Source: Gracilaria gracilis
Taxonomy: Eukaryota > Rhodophyta > Florideophyceae > Gracilariales > Gracilariaceae
Direction of reading: 5' to 3'
Assembly: GCA_030374805.1 (NCBI GenBank)
Contig: JARGSG010000028.1
Span: 62,001-126,000, forward strand
Length of the DNA stretch: 64,000 nt
Of the stretch, positions 39,225-50,204 are shown in pieces (positions within the stretch are counted from its first letter, which is position 1; each line of letters starts with the position of its first letter). A program made the translations under genes and the position numbers. The notes beneath the pieces were generated by a model that was not told the origin of the DNA, made no database searches, and saw only the letters and a list, made by a program, of their open reading frames with translations.

Positions 39225-40316
39225 CTACAGAATACCATGAAGAAAGCAATTAGCCTCAACGCTTAAATGAGGCATGAACGTAGCTAGAATGTGATTCACA
39301 CCAACCAAACGGGTACGGACATTGAACAGCAATGCTGTCGTAAACAATATTATCTTCCGCTCTCCTCTTTCTTCGTATACCATGCGATCCTTAAGGCGAG
39401 GGAAAGTTCTCTGTAACGCGCGCATACCCCACTCTGAAGCCTGACGCATTGACGTAGCCTGTCTAAGAGTAGTTAGCTTTTGTCTATCACCTTCACAATA
39501 CAGAACTGGGTCTTGCCAGGATTTGATTAGAAAAGGAAACTCTCCTTTCGAGAATGCTGAATCCACAACACACCGACCACCATTCTTCTCAAACATATCT
39601 TCTAACTTTCTGTACACCTCTCCGCAGTCTGCTATGTTAGAGTCCTGCATAGAGCCTGGTGCGTTTAAAGCACATGCAATGATTACCGCACTAGGAGCGA
39701 AAACAAATATGTTGCCTACGTAATGGTCGTGTGTCCACCCATTGTAAAACATGTTTTGTATTACCACATCACCAGACTGCTCCAGATATAGCTTGAGTCC
39801 ATCTGCGACACAGTAAACGTCTTCCAACATAGAATATTTTGTAGCTATCGCAGTTTGAAATTCAATTACTTGTTCATGAGTGGGCATTTCAATTTGTGCG
39901 TTCGAATCCTTAGAAAGGGCGTGGAGCAAAATTCGACGCCCAAAGCGCAGGAACAACGAGCAAACTGAAGCTGTTATCCCAAACAAAAGGCACAAAACCA
40001 TTTCGGATCCTCTCGTTCTATTCCAAGAAAGAACCAAACCAAGGCACTGCACTGAGGACATACTGCGTGGTCTTCCTCTTTTCACAGAAGCGATGGGTAG
40101 CAGGCGTATAAAACCATTCTTAGAATATGGTGAGTACGCGTTATATCGCTGGAAAAGTAGATTGTGAATGTAGTGAAAGGAGGAGAAATCGAAGCCGGTC
40201 AACGTTATCAGAGCCTGATCATTTCCAGAACTGAATATTGCAGAGAACGCGCAAGTTGAAGGACTTTGCAAGGAAATGCGTGGTATACGCCGATCTTGGC
40301 GACGACGACCTCGCAT
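39225..40316 (-). CDS. PIF/Harbinger DDE transposase
   Basis: 363 residues from ATG 40316 (an earlier GTG frame start adds 33). Catalytic marks of the DDE_Tnp_4 type: VADGLKLYLEQSGD, YNGWTHDHYVGN, ACALNAPGSMQDSNIADCGEVY, CVVDSAFS and SEWGMRALQRTFPRL. The acidic residues in VADG, MQDS and SEWG fit the D, D and E positions. The N-terminal 90 residues contain a helical region. It is uninterrupted, so possibly active. Confidence 0.85.
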   Translation of the reverse strand: MRGRRRQDRRIPRISLQSPSTCAFSAIFSSGNDQALITLTGFDFSSFHYIHNLLFQRYNAYSPYSKNGFIRLLPIASVKRGRPRSMSSVQCLGLVLSWNRTRGSEMVLCLLFGITASVCSLFLRFGRRILLHALSKDSNAQIEMPTHEQVIEFQTAIATKYSMLEDVYCVADGLKLYLEQSGDVVIQNMFYNGWTHDHYVGNIFVFAPSAVIIACALNAPGSMQDSNIADCGEVYRKLEDMFEKNGGRCVVDSAFSKGEFPFLIKSWQDPVLYCEGDRQKLTTLRQATSMRQASEWGMRALQRTFPRLKDRMVYEERGERKIILFTTALLFNVRTRLVGVNHILATFMPHLSVEANCFLHGIL

Positions 40317-40589
40317 GGAAAGCTTTTTTTGAATGCAATTCTTTTGGTGTGTGTTCGTGTCTTGCAGAGCATAAGGAGGAGAATTGTATGGTTTGTCATT
40401 CTTTACTACTACCACTGGGTTTGGACAGGGTTGGAAGCCCTACATTAGAGGGGCGCAGTAGTACTGAAGCTGAGGCCATTATGCGTGATCGCTGCTGTAG
40501 CAGAATTTGTGAACTGGATTTCAGGAGCACATGGCAAGGAAGCAGCACGCTTTGTACTGCATTTTACACAATATAAGCTTCACACAAAA

Positions 40590-40608
40590 TGTGTTTTCAG
40601 GAAGCGCT
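40590..40608 (+). repeat. Right 19-bp terminal inverted repeat of the Harbinger element
   Basis: Exact reverse complement of 37104-37122. Confidence 0.95.
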
Positions 40609-40609
40609 C

Positions 40610-40730
40610 ACTACTCTATGACTACTCCAGGAAGAACAAAAAAAGTCTGCCTACGTTTGTACCTTCCCGTTGAGATAGTCCCCCAAAACATTTCACCCAC
40701 GCATTAAGGCTAGCCCCGAATATAACTACG
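40610..40730 (-). mobile_element. U3 half of the split 230-bp LTR
   Basis: It aligns to 47956-48071 at roughly 75-78%, mostly transitions. On the minus strand it is preceded by a purine-rich run (aaaaaaagag at about 40733-40745) that could be the polypurine tract of the copia element to the right. Together with 36991-37102 it is the 3' LTR of a minus-strand retrotransposon. Confidence 0.7.
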
Positions 40731-40774
40731 TTTGCTCTTTTTTTAAACCACATTATATTGTAACCCATATATCA

Positions 40775-41908
40775 TTAAGTCATCCAACTTCTAAAAACCC
40801 ACTGCTGGGTTAGAAGCTCAGCTTTGTTGCAAAGTAAAATATTTTCAGAAACATTATTTTTTGTTAACTTAGTGAATATATTTGCCGGATTATATTTAAA
40901 GCAAAGAAAACAAACGTCTGAAATTTTGTGGCGGTCAAAGGATTTTCTGACCGAGCTTATATCAATTAGCAAACGCCTTTCAGCAGTCTCAGATGACTTT
41001 GTTATGACGTTAAAAAGACTCATTGAATCCGTGATCATCTGGATTGAAATATTCTTTCCAAGTATCTGTTGTAAGTCGTTCTTCGAAGTAAATCCAATGT
41101 CAAATGCGTCTGCAAACGCATTAACCTCACTTTCTAGTACTGATCACACAACACGGCGACTCTTGTAACTTTTGAAACTAACGATGTTACAATTGTTGTA
41201 CTTGTCAGCCAGTAAAATAATATATCCAAGCTGAGATTTGAAATGATCATTATTAGCAAACGAAGGGTCACTATATATCCTAATGTGTAGTGGTTCTATA
41301 TCCAAGTTTACGAACTTCATGCAAAGCGGGTCAGCGTTCTTGATCTACTTACTTATTTTGTTCATTCCTTTCCCATCTTTTATGATAAACTTTTCTGCAG
41401 TAATTTGTGCACATTTGTTCATGTAAAAAGAAATGTGTGGGTGAGAATAAACGAGCCAAGCTAATTGTGATCTCTTGGAACGAAACTCGGTATAGCTTCT
41501 TGAGTCATTGAGAGGGAGTAGCCTGTTCAAAAAGTCCTTCTGATGAATTACATAACTTTCTTTTCCAGTTTCCAATTGCGTTCCAGCGAACTTGAAGCTA
41601 TCCGTTTCCCTTTCTCTGGATTCAAAACGTTCCAATGTTTTCTCACTAATGTGGAGAAATTATTTGTCCCCAGTGATGATTGAATCGTCGACGTTGGATC
41701 CAAGTAGACCAATTAAGGCGTCGTGCATGCGTTTTTGAAACGCAAAAATGTCGCCTTTTATTGGGCTCATTTGGAGATCGTTTCGGATGTGATCCATCAT
41801 GGTTACATTCCAGTAATCACTACCGTCCGGTAAACCGTAGAGAGGTTTAATTAATTGAAGCATAGTTCCTTCGGTTAAATCCATTTCCTTAGGAGGTTTC
41901 AAGTACAC
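40775..41908 (-). pseudogene. Copia reverse transcriptase C-terminal part and RNase H, broken
   Basis: Three open pieces: 41908-41660 (MYLKPPKEMDLTEGTMLQLIKPLYGLPDGSDYW, then LLGSNVDDSI where Y-x-D-D is expected, so the first catalytic-motif residue is changed), 41635-41345 (FAGTQLETGKESYVIHQKDF, SQLAWLVYSHPHISFYMNKCAQI) and 41038-40775 (DSMSLFNVITKSS, RLLIDISSVRKSF, YNPANIFTKL). These follow the RT connection and RNase H order. Confidence 0.75.
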
Positions 41909-41962
41909 TTCTCTTGCTAGGTTCTGACTGCTTTGTATGTACGCCTGAGTGACGTCATGGCA

Positions 41963-42889
41963 TCATACTGTCCAACCAAAAATCGCTGCGATCGACAAGA
42001 TAATGCGAACCGTACTATGCCTTACTGTGGTGGCAATATGTACTAAATAATTCTGATCCTTATCAGAAAAACCTTGTGCTACAAGTCGAGCTTTGAATAG
42101 TTCATCAGGGGTACCAGGATTCTTAATTGAATAAACGAATCGGGATCCAATGATATTGACTTCGGTTCCTACTTCAGATTTACTAATTTCTTTCCAAGTT
42201 CCTCGTTTAACTAATCCTTCAGTTTCCTTTTTCTTGGCTTTCAAGAATCCAGGAGAGTCTTTACGAGGGTCGTTGGGTTTCACAACTTCGGTTATAAATG
42301 TGTTGAATTGAGAGAAGCAGTAATTGAGTAAATGCTCCATGTTATTCGGTGCTGATTTGGTTTTCTCTAATTGGTCATTAGAGTTTTCGTTTACGTGTGG
42401 CTTAGCTTGATGAACGCTATGTTGTACTTTGCCATTCTCTTTCTGAACAAAAATCTGCTTGCCTTCAATACGGATGACTTTGAAGGGTCCTGTCCAGTTT
42501 GGGGTAACGTTTTCTCGAAAGATGAGTACCATGTCACCGGGAGTGTAGTCATGGTGAACTGCTTCTGGTAGAGGTGACTCTAGGGCAGTTTTCAAACGTA
42601 ATTCATTGGAAATGATTTCCATTTCTGAACGAGCGGTTTACAGTGCTTTCATGCACTGTTCCTGGTCTGGCAGTTGAATGTGAATGCCTGGGAAACGGGG
42701 GAGAACTTCAAATACGAGAACGGATGGAACGAGGCCTTCAGGGTTCATTGTATCGTTAATAGCTTTGACAGCTGTGGCGAGAATGAGATCATCATTTTCA
42801 ATATCTGCATTGTATTTAATCTTGTTAGATGTACGAAGTAGGGGTGCGTGATATCGTTCACCGGCACCGATTGATTCATGGCTTTCCAC
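41963..42889 (-). pseudogene. Copia integrase C-terminal part and start of reverse transcriptase
   Basis: 42889-42638 holds SHESIGAGERYHAPLLRTSNKI, typical of the integrase C-terminus. After a break, 42622-41963 continues with GDMVLIFRENVTPNWTGPFKV and then the RT start, AKKKETEGLVKRGTWKEI, GSRFVYSIKNPGTPDELFKARLVAQGFSDK, ATTVRHSTVRIILSIAAIFGW. Confidence 0.75.
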
Positions 42890-43048
42890 TCCAGAAAGGC
42901 AAAAGTCAATTCCAAATTCATCCAGTTTGTCTTTCCACCTCAGCGAAGTGAAAACAGGTCCTTGATCACAACGGATCGAGTCCAGGTATCCAGTGTAGAC
43001 CTGAGCCCAACAGTTGAGAAAAGCATTCCAGATATCATCCAGTGATTG

Positions 43049-43942
43049 TCATTCGGGGAATCGAGCGGCACCAAAGTGTGTGTGAATATCAACTACATGT
43101 AACACGGCCTTCTTATTAATTTTAAATAAGTCTATAGCTAGATCCTGGTTGAATATTACAGCATGTGGGAATGAAACGCGAAAGCGCTGTGGTTTTGGAG
43201 TGAGACTTTGACACGTCTGACAAGCTTTGCTAATGGAAATAAGCAGTTCTCTTGTCTCTTTGTTTGCTTCTTCTGGTTTAGCTCGTTTGAGGAGATTGAA
43301 GAGCTTTTCCACTGATGGATGATAGAAGTGAAGATGCAAACGACGTAATTCATTTTTGCTGAATAAGGTTTGGAATTCATTCATCTCGAGATTGATGTGT
43401 CCCAATTTACATGTCAAAGGCATTTCCCATCCATTCTTGCACATCAACAGGTTGTCGACATTGTTGACGTAGATCTTTTCTCGATCAAGGAAGTCTAGGG
43501 CAAGTAGAAATGGAATATCACAATCAATGACGTCGACCGTTAGCTTTATGATGCGTCCTCGTGGTGCCCAAATTCGGATGGAGATTTGAGCAATGCTGCT
43601 GAAGTTTTTGTCTCCCAAACGGAACAGAATGTTGCTATTCCGTTTCCTCATTTCGATACCGTACTTGTTGCAATATGCTTTAGCTTGCTTATCACCAATG
43701 ACAGAGCGTTGGGCGCCAATATCGAGACATCCACCATTAAATTCCTCATTACAAGAGAATTCCATCTCGTCCTTTTGATACCAAAAAGCACGTAAATTGC
43801 GTTTCAAATATCTTCGAAGTTTATGTGCTGTACCTTTTAGAACACTGTGAATTTTACGTTGCAGTGCGTCTCTGCGAGTTTGGCCAAAGTCCAGAAGTGA
43901 GGTGGAGTTGTCGATGTCAAATTGCGTGTAGCAAGTCTTCAA
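43049..43942 (-). pseudogene. Copia protease and integrase zinc finger
   Basis: 297 residues. The aspartic protease site reads GGCLDIGAQRSVIGDKQA (DIG at the catalytic triad position). The integrase zinc finger is at LHLHFYHPSVEKLFNLL and CQTCQ, followed by the first catalytic Asp in DLAIDLFKINKKAVLHVVDIHTHFG. The frame ends there. Confidence 0.75.
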
Positions 43943-44059
43943 AGGATCGGGCTGTTCGTTAATGATTTCGTCAGAGTCAGAATCTTCTTCGTCATTAGCC
44001 TCTAGGGCATCATCGGGCTCATCCTTTGTTTCGAAGAATGTGTTCGGGTCTTCAAAATC

Positions 44060-45190
44060 TTATTCATCCTCACTACAATCCTGGGTTTGGGTGCAAAGCT
44101 CGTACAGTACGTTTTTGAGTGCTTTGTTCTGTGAGTTGAATTCACCAGAACGTTGAAGGTGTTGTACCTTACGGGAGGCGACTGTTGCAAGATCCTGGGG
44201 GTTTTTACAATTTATGATTACGTGACCTTCTTCACCACATCCAAAGCAAATTACATCCTTGCGGAAGCGATAGTTGTTTCGGTAGTTCTTTCGACTATGC
44301 TTGTATCGACCGTAACGAGCGGGAGAGCCAGAATTGTAATTTATGTTGAACAGTTTGGACTTAGATGAGGAACCAAATGGGTTGGTTTCCTTCCGAGCTA
44401 TCTTCTCTCCATTCTCACGTTGGATGGCACATTCCAATTGGGGGTAGAACTCTTGGAAATTGAGTTGTTCAGTATCCAAACGTGCAATGGGGAGAGTCAC
44501 CCAAGTGTTGCCTACAGCGGCCTTACGGAGAAATCCAACACGACCGGCTTCAGACCCACACTGAGCAGGACCTTGCGGTGCAAGTTTAGAAGTGTCAGCT
44601 TCAAGTGTTTCCAAAGCCTTGGTACTGCTGCCTTCGTTTTTCTCGTAGCTTTCAAAACCGATGGCGTTCAGTTGGTTTTCAATTTGTTTCTTCCGTGCAG
44701 TAGACCTGTATTGGTTTTCCATGAGTTCGTTTGCCATATCGAGTGAATCAAAACCATCGAATATCTTTTGCAAGAAAAATCTCTTAGTCTTGTCACGAAG
44801 GATATGGTGCATAAAAGAAATTTGCCTTTCCGCGGGAACATCGTAGTCAGCCAGGGCTAATTCGTATTCCATAAAGAATTCTTTCCAAGATTCACCGATG
44901 GCTCCAGAAAATTTAGAAGACATGTCTTCGAAGCGCATTGCGGCACTGTGTGCTAATTTTGAATTATTAGGCTTTGACTCGTTTCTATTACGATGGTGGT
45001 CCTGAATGTTTTGAGGATGAGTTCCAATATGTATGGTGTTGACATGCGCAGATTCTTCCAGAGAAGAATTGGTGGTAGGGGGGATTGTACCAGTGGAGGG
45101 GGGGTCAACAAGGAAGAAAGGAATCGGATTCTCGACAGGTGGTTCGGCCTGTGGTGAAAGAATGGCTTGTGAGTCGTCGAGTAATTTCAT
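44060..45190 (-). pseudogene. Copia gag with CCHC zinc knuckle
   Basis: 376 residues from ATG 45190, open throughout. Capsid-like helices (SSKFSGAIGESWKEFFMEYELALADYDV, RYHILRDKTKRFF-like segment) precede CFGCGEEGHVIINC, a C-x2-C-x4-H-x4-C knuckle. It is the longest intact piece of this element. Confidence 0.8.
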
Positions 45191-45274
45191 AGCTGTATTA
45201 ATATCTTTATGGTTAATTGTATGAGCAAGACGAGGGAGTGTACGGTTCGAATGACTGGACAGGTTTCCACCAAG

Positions 45275-45829
45275 TCAATTAATCAGCCTAGCCAAAGAGC
45301 TGAATATACTCCAATTTCGAGTTAATTCATGCTGAAATAACTGCTCTGGTGTGAAATCATTGCGACGTTCTCGAACAATTAGGTTTCCGGTGAGCTTTGG
45401 AATATCCAATTGATAGGATCGAATAGATTCCCATAGATTACGCTGCAGTTCATTTTGTATGTTCAAATGTTCTCCAAAGGGGTTTGGGTGAATATTTGAT
45501 GGCCCATATAGGGAAATTTGGAGAATTGATGATCCCGGTGGAGGAAAGGGTGAAAGCAGCGGGAGATTGGGTGTAGTACCCGGAAGGAGAGTGGAATGGC
45601 GATCAATCGAAACGTTATGCTTAGGCATCAGGGAACTAGACGAGTTCGTGGTACGATTGATTGAAGTCCTTGTGGAAGCTTCTGGACTAGAAGGTCTGGG
45701 GTTAGAAGGTCCCCAGTTTGATCCTGAATCCTGGTGCAGACAGGTTGGGGTTTTCTCCTGCCTACTGCGTGTTCTTTGGAGGGGCACTTGGGGCCCTTGA
45801 GCGAAGCACAGGGGCGGTTTGACGGTCAT
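45275..45829 (-). pseudogene. Upstream open piece, possible gag leader protein
   Basis: 184 residues, Pro/Ser/Arg-rich with a helical C-terminal part. It sits just upstream of gag on the same strand. No family recognised; it may be a gag N-terminal extension. Confidence 0.35.
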
Positions 45830-46310
45830 AAACCCTATTTGAAATTTTCAACTTTTTCTCTAATGAAAAATCGAAACTTCAAAAAATTGATAAAAAAAAT
45901 TATTGTACTATAAATTTTTCAAAATACTGGCTATTATCTAAATAATACGCCATAATTTATTGCGTTTTAATGCTTTTGTATAATTTGTTATTTTTTGATG
46001 GTTTTAATACTTTTTTCTTTGGTGTTTGTGATTTCGGTGAAGGTTTCATGGAGAAAGCTAGAATAGATATAGAAAATATTGCTAAATGTATAAAAAACTA
46101 ATTTCCTTCAGCTTATTTACAACAATGTGGTGACGGCGTCCTGAGCGATGGCGGTCCAAGTGGATCTACGTGTTGAATGGTTGCCCACAAGGTGCACACG
46201 ACCTCTGGTTCACAGGGACGGTCCGGGGTGTGTAAAATTGATGCTTTCGGCCCTTAAAGTGCACCTTGTAAGTCGCTCGAGTATAGCTGAAAGAGCCGCA
46301 GTCGTAAGCA
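45830..46310. other. AT-rich spacer
   Basis: 480 bases, AT-rich at 45850-46100. No LTR of the 230-bp family is present here, so the 5' end of the copia element is missing or displaced. Confidence 0.5.
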
Positions 46311-46367
46311 AAAAGTTTCTTATTTTTTACTTTTCGTTTTCGCTTTGCAATTGCCAAACGTTCGATG
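46311..46367 (+). repeat. 57-bp direct repeat, left copy
   Basis: Near-identical to 47137-47192; both end gcaattgcca..cgttcgatg directly before TGTA. They flank the 770-bp LTR. Confidence 0.85.
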
Positions 46368-47137
46368 TGTAGGGCAACGCCCTCTGATGGAGGTTTCTGA
46401 ATACTTAGTCATATTCCGACATGCCAAACGGGTGCTCCCAATAAGAGTATATGAATAGTAACAACCACTGTAGTAGGAAGGACAGGTGGAACACGGTTGT
46501 GCCAGGAGGTTGGCCCCGTGCACGTGGGACGGGCGCCACGGCGCGTGGGTAATTACCACTGTGCGTGGGCCTAATTTAGTTAGTTTATTTAATTACTTGT
46601 TGACGCGAGCTCGCTACTTAGCATGGCGGCGACCTTGCCGCCATGCACAGTAAAGTTCGGGCAACCAGGGTTGGCTCTATACTTCTTCGCCTTCGGCGGT
46701 CATCGACTCCTTCCAGGAGAGAGGCTCCGTTGCCTATGGGTAGTGTATCCTCCCCGCGTCACCTAACAGGACCCATTCGTGGGAGTGTTTTCCGCTTGTG
46801 TCGCGTTCGACCCTGTACAGGGATAACCCCGGTGTTTACCGTAGCCATTTTGCCCTCTCCTCCTTTTCCTTCTCTCCATCCCCCGCTCTCGCGGATTCCC
46901 TTTTCTCTTTTCCCACTTCCGTGGACCCGTGCTTCTCTCGAGGACCCGTTCACCCACACACGTGGTGCCAACACCGATCCTTGCTCAACTCTCTACGCCC
47001 GTCGTGGCGGCTTGGCCTCGGCTTACACCCGACTTCGTTGTGCCTTGCCAGAGAGGCTCTGTCTGCTGACTACGATCCTACGGAGGAAGATCTCGGACGT
47101 CTTCGTGGTGTCTTTCCGCCTCTGGCATTGCACTACA
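46368..47137 (+). mobile_element. 770-bp LTR, copy A (plus orientation)
   Basis: Starts TGTAGGGCAACGCC and ends GCACTACA, a TGTAG/CTACA inverted terminus. It aligns along its length to the reverse complement of 55307-56077 (771 bases). It holds AT-rich TATA-like words and a perfect hairpin at 46621-46646. No coding sequence of the same family follows, so it is a solo LTR or a remnant. Confidence 0.75.
46621..46646 (+). other. 10-bp-stem hairpin in LTR copy A
   Basis: GCATGGCGGC, loop GACCTT, GCCGCCATGC. It lies about 40 bases after a tttatttaatta TATA-like word, so it would be near the start of the transcript. Confidence 0.8.
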
Positions 47138-47192
47138 AATTTTCTTATTTTTCTCTTTTCGTTTTTGCTTTGCAATTGCCACGCGTTCGATG
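47137..47192 (+). repeat. 57-bp direct repeat, right copy
   Basis: See the left copy at 46311-46367. A target duplication of this length would be unusual for an LTR element. Confidence 0.85.
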
Positions 47193-47841
47193 TGTATCGC
47201 GGCGCCGGCGTCGATCCGCTTTATGCTACGTGGGGGTGACAGCAAGGCTGCAGCGGTACTGTACGGGGGTAACGCGCCGTGTTGCACCGGCACCAATGCG
47301 GAGGTGGGACGGATGTGTCTTGATGCGCCGTGGCACGTGCCAGGGTACGGCGATTGCGCTAGTGGGGAGAGGGCGGTAGCGACCGTGACCTTCGAAAGCC
47401 GCCGTCGTCGGCAGAGGCAGTGGACCACGCAGGGGTGACGGGGCGAGGTGCAGCAACAGAGGGTCCAGAAGAAGTGGGACTAACGTGTAGAGGTGTTTCA
47501 GACGGTGCGGGTGAAAGGCGGAGTGGCGAGGGCGTAGCAGGGCAGTAGCAATTCTCTTGTACAAAAGGATTGACTTCAATAGCTTCTAAGTCCAAGACGG
47601 CGGGGTATGGGGGAGTTCCTGGAGGGGAAGAACACTCCGAAGAGGAAGACACTGGATAGGAAAACGTACGCTTAGTACGTAGTCGTGGCGAGTGTTTTGA
47701 GCAGTGACACTTACTTTAAACTCTTTGTCTTTAGAGACGGCAGGCTCGAACGCAGTAAAACACACTATAGATGAACTTGTACTGGGTAGGAGTAGACGGC
47801 AGAATAAGCTCGATGCGCAAAAATGAGGCTTAATTCGCGAA
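47193..47841 (-). mobile_element. Internal remnant next to the 230-bp LTR, with possible gag start
   Basis: On the minus strand, downstream of the LTR at 47842-48071, an open frame runs from 47652 to 47359 (97 codons, Ser/Pro-rich). It could be the leader or gag N-terminus of the copia element before the 770-bp LTR interrupted it. This join is inference. Confidence 0.35.
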
Positions 47842-48071
47842 TGTGGTGCAAAGTGCGCAGTTGAAAGGTTGAATAAAATAGAACTTGTTGGTGATGACTG
47901 AGCGTGTATTCCCGTCAAAAGAGAGTTGCCTCCCTGTCTTTACCTTTTATACTACTCTACGACTACTCCGGGAAGGACAAGGACAGTCTGTCTACGTTCG
48001 TACTTTCCCGTTCAGAGAGTTTCTCGAAAGGTGCCACCCACGCAGTTGGGCTGGCGCCTAATATGGCTACA
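47842..48071 (-). mobile_element. 230-bp LTR, intact copy
   Basis: On the minus strand it starts TGTAGCCATATT and ends TTTGCACCACA. It contains TATAAAAGG. It matches the split LTR at 36991-37102 plus 40610-40730. Target duplication is not clear (right flank agata, left side internal). Confidence 0.75.
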
Positions 48072-49574
48072 AGATATCACTGGGATGCCTCTCTCTTTCT
48101 AGAGAGCTCCCCATCACTTGGCGGAAGGCACATTCCTAATAAAATCAAACGAACTAGACCAAGCGGTGTCTGAACATCTTCATTCTAAACGATATGTGTA
48201 CAACAACCCCCGACTTTACCAAAAGCCAAGTCTTGGTGGATGATTTAACGCTCAAGGCTAGAAGTTTGCAAAAAAATCTATTTTCGACCCTGGCAACGAT
48301 CATAAATGGATAATAGCCTACGGCACAAAAACCGACCGTTCTTGGGATAACCACAAATTTGAATTAAATTCATACTCCGATAAACTATTTCCTTCCGTCA
48401 CAGTCTTTACATTAGTTTTCTGTAGCTTTTCGGAACGCAATATGGTCGTACAAAAGTACAAAATCCGTCTATAAGTACGAAGCTAATTACAAAAACTTAA
48501 CTGCAGCATTGATTACTTTCATCCAGACTCCAGTTTTAATCCACCATAAAGTTCTGGAAGACAATGAACCCAAAAAAGATGATTCTTAAGATTTTTAGGC
48601 GATAACCTGTATACTATACGCGATACAAGTGACGGAGCTGAGATCATAGTTCTACAAGTTGATATTTAACACTCCCGTTTGTAAAAAAATGGTTCTATCA
48701 TGCTTGGAAGAACGCAATGATATTCTGGTAGTAAACGATCTGATAAAGCCAATAAAAAGGCTTGACACATCTATTGCAACGACAGAATTGAAAACAATAA
48801 TCACTCTCTTTACCAGCAACGCTACAAAGCAAGCTTCAAATTAGCGCTGTCAGAGCTGATTAGTTGCCCTAGACTACAGACATATTCCTCTATGGCACGG
48901 ACCGCAGGTTTGGCTCGATAAATAACGTCAAGTGAGCTGCTCAAAATTTTACTGCCGGGCCGTCCAATATAGAATCTACGACGTTCCTTCCAAAGCCTTT
49001 GCATCAAAGCACGGAATTTGGCTCACAAAGATCCCACAGTCTCCAACAGACCGTTCGTTTACCACAGAAGATATACAGAAAAGCTGCGCAAGCGTAACGT
49101 GCAACGCCCTTTTGTAAGATGTTCTGGTACTTGGTGGTTTTTCTCGATTTGTCGCCAGGGACAGTGTATGACTACACACATTGACCACTACTGCGAGCTG
49201 GACACGTATAACCAGCTGAGTCAAGAGGGCTGGCACAGTATTGCAGGTACGTTTTCTTTTCTTTTAGGTGTTTAAGGATGATATTTTAGCCGTAGAGTTA
49301 TAAGAAGGCGCAAGACTGGAAACTTAAGCAGAAGACATTGAATTGGATAGGACGGATCGCAGCCGACCGTTGGAAGGCGATAGGGGTATACCATTTAAGC
49401 GCGCGCAGAATCCCAAAAATGCCAAGAGAGAAGAGAGAGGCAGCGAGGTAACACACCGAATAAACAGAGAGAACGACGTGGGGGGAAACGTGAGAGACCT
49501 CCCAGCATTTGTTGCTGACTATTCTGTGTGCTCGTACCCCGATACAATATCCCCACGACTCACGCATTAACATC
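48072..49574. mobile_element. Mixed decayed repeat sequence before the plus-strand copia element
   Basis: 1.5 kb, AT-rich, with scattered plus- and minus-strand frames up to 98 codons. Some minus-strand frames near 48820-49000 (KERRRFYIGRPG, VIYRAKPAVRAIEEY) look like coding debris. It must include the leader and 5' end of the following element, but I cannot define an LTR. Confidence 0.35.
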
Positions 49575-50156
49575 ATGACTAACGAACGCTTCACAGTTAT
49601 AGGCTCAGCAAAGCCTACTGTATCAGAGTCTAATGGTAAAATTCACAGTGCCCCCAAATTTAAAACGAACAAAACCGCGGAGGCAAAGTCCCGTAACATG
49701 CTTCGAAGATGGATGGAAAAAATGGACGAATTCGCGCAGGTGGATAAGAAAGCCTGCGCTTTATGCAAGGTGGCAGGACATTTGATTTACCTCGCTTGCA
49801 ATAACAGTGCTCAGGAGATGTTGGACAATGCAGAGCAAGCCGGAAAGCTCTCCATGCGTTACAGCGAGAAAGATCCTAATCGTCTTAAACTGATAGAATA
49901 TGTTATTGAAACAATTGCCCACGACAGCCCAACTGAAATTGTGCCTCGTGATGTGAACTTGCTGAGCAGGATTCAAAACTGTTTGAGACAACCAAATGAA
50001 GCTGTTTCCGCTTTTGTAAGCCGATTCAATGAACGGATGGTAAGCTATGCCAACCAAACATTCCAACTGAACGACATGACAAGCCGCCAGTTTGCCATAA
50101 TAATGCTTCAGAATGCGCAGCTGGCGCCAGAAACTATGAATTCGCTGCTATTCTAA
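49575..50156 (+). pseudogene. Plus-strand copia gag, first part
   Basis: 193 residues from ATG 49575. Helical capsid-like region: NMLRRWMEKMDEFAQVDKKAC, LIYLACNNSAQEMLDNAEQAG, LLSRIQNCLRQPNEAVSAFVSRFNERM. It ends at a stop before the nucleocapsid piece. Confidence 0.6.
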
Positions 50157-50204
50157 TTAACACCCAGGCATATTTTACGGGTTAACACGCTGAAGTTCCA
50201 ACTA

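Larger units (their letters stand above)
37103..40609. mobile_element. PIF/Harbinger DNA transposon, apparently complete
   Basis: 3507 bases flanked by ACT direct repeats (37100-37102 and 40610-40612). Perfect 19-bp terminal inverted repeats, AGCGCTTCCTGAAAACACA at 37104 and its complement ending at 40608; only the outermost base differs. It holds two convergent open genes, a SANT/Myb-like DNA-binding protein and a DDE transposase, the two-gene layout of this superfamily. The 3-bp target duplication also fits. Both proteins are open, so recent activity is likely. Confidence 0.85.
40731..45829 (-). mobile_element. Ty1/copia retrotransposon internal region, decayed
   Basis: On the minus strand the order is gag (with zinc knuckle), protease, integrase, reverse transcriptase, RNase H, the copia order. 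Each domain is still legible but cut by stops and frame changes. Its 3' LTR is the split one at its left side. The 5' LTR is not adjacent; a same-family LTR at 47842-48071 may be it, with another insertion in between. Confidence 0.8.

Noticed and set aside
47201..47334. A third array of 33-bp units
   Set aside because: GG-starting words recur every 33 bases, but the units share little else and contain stops, so the phase may be chance.
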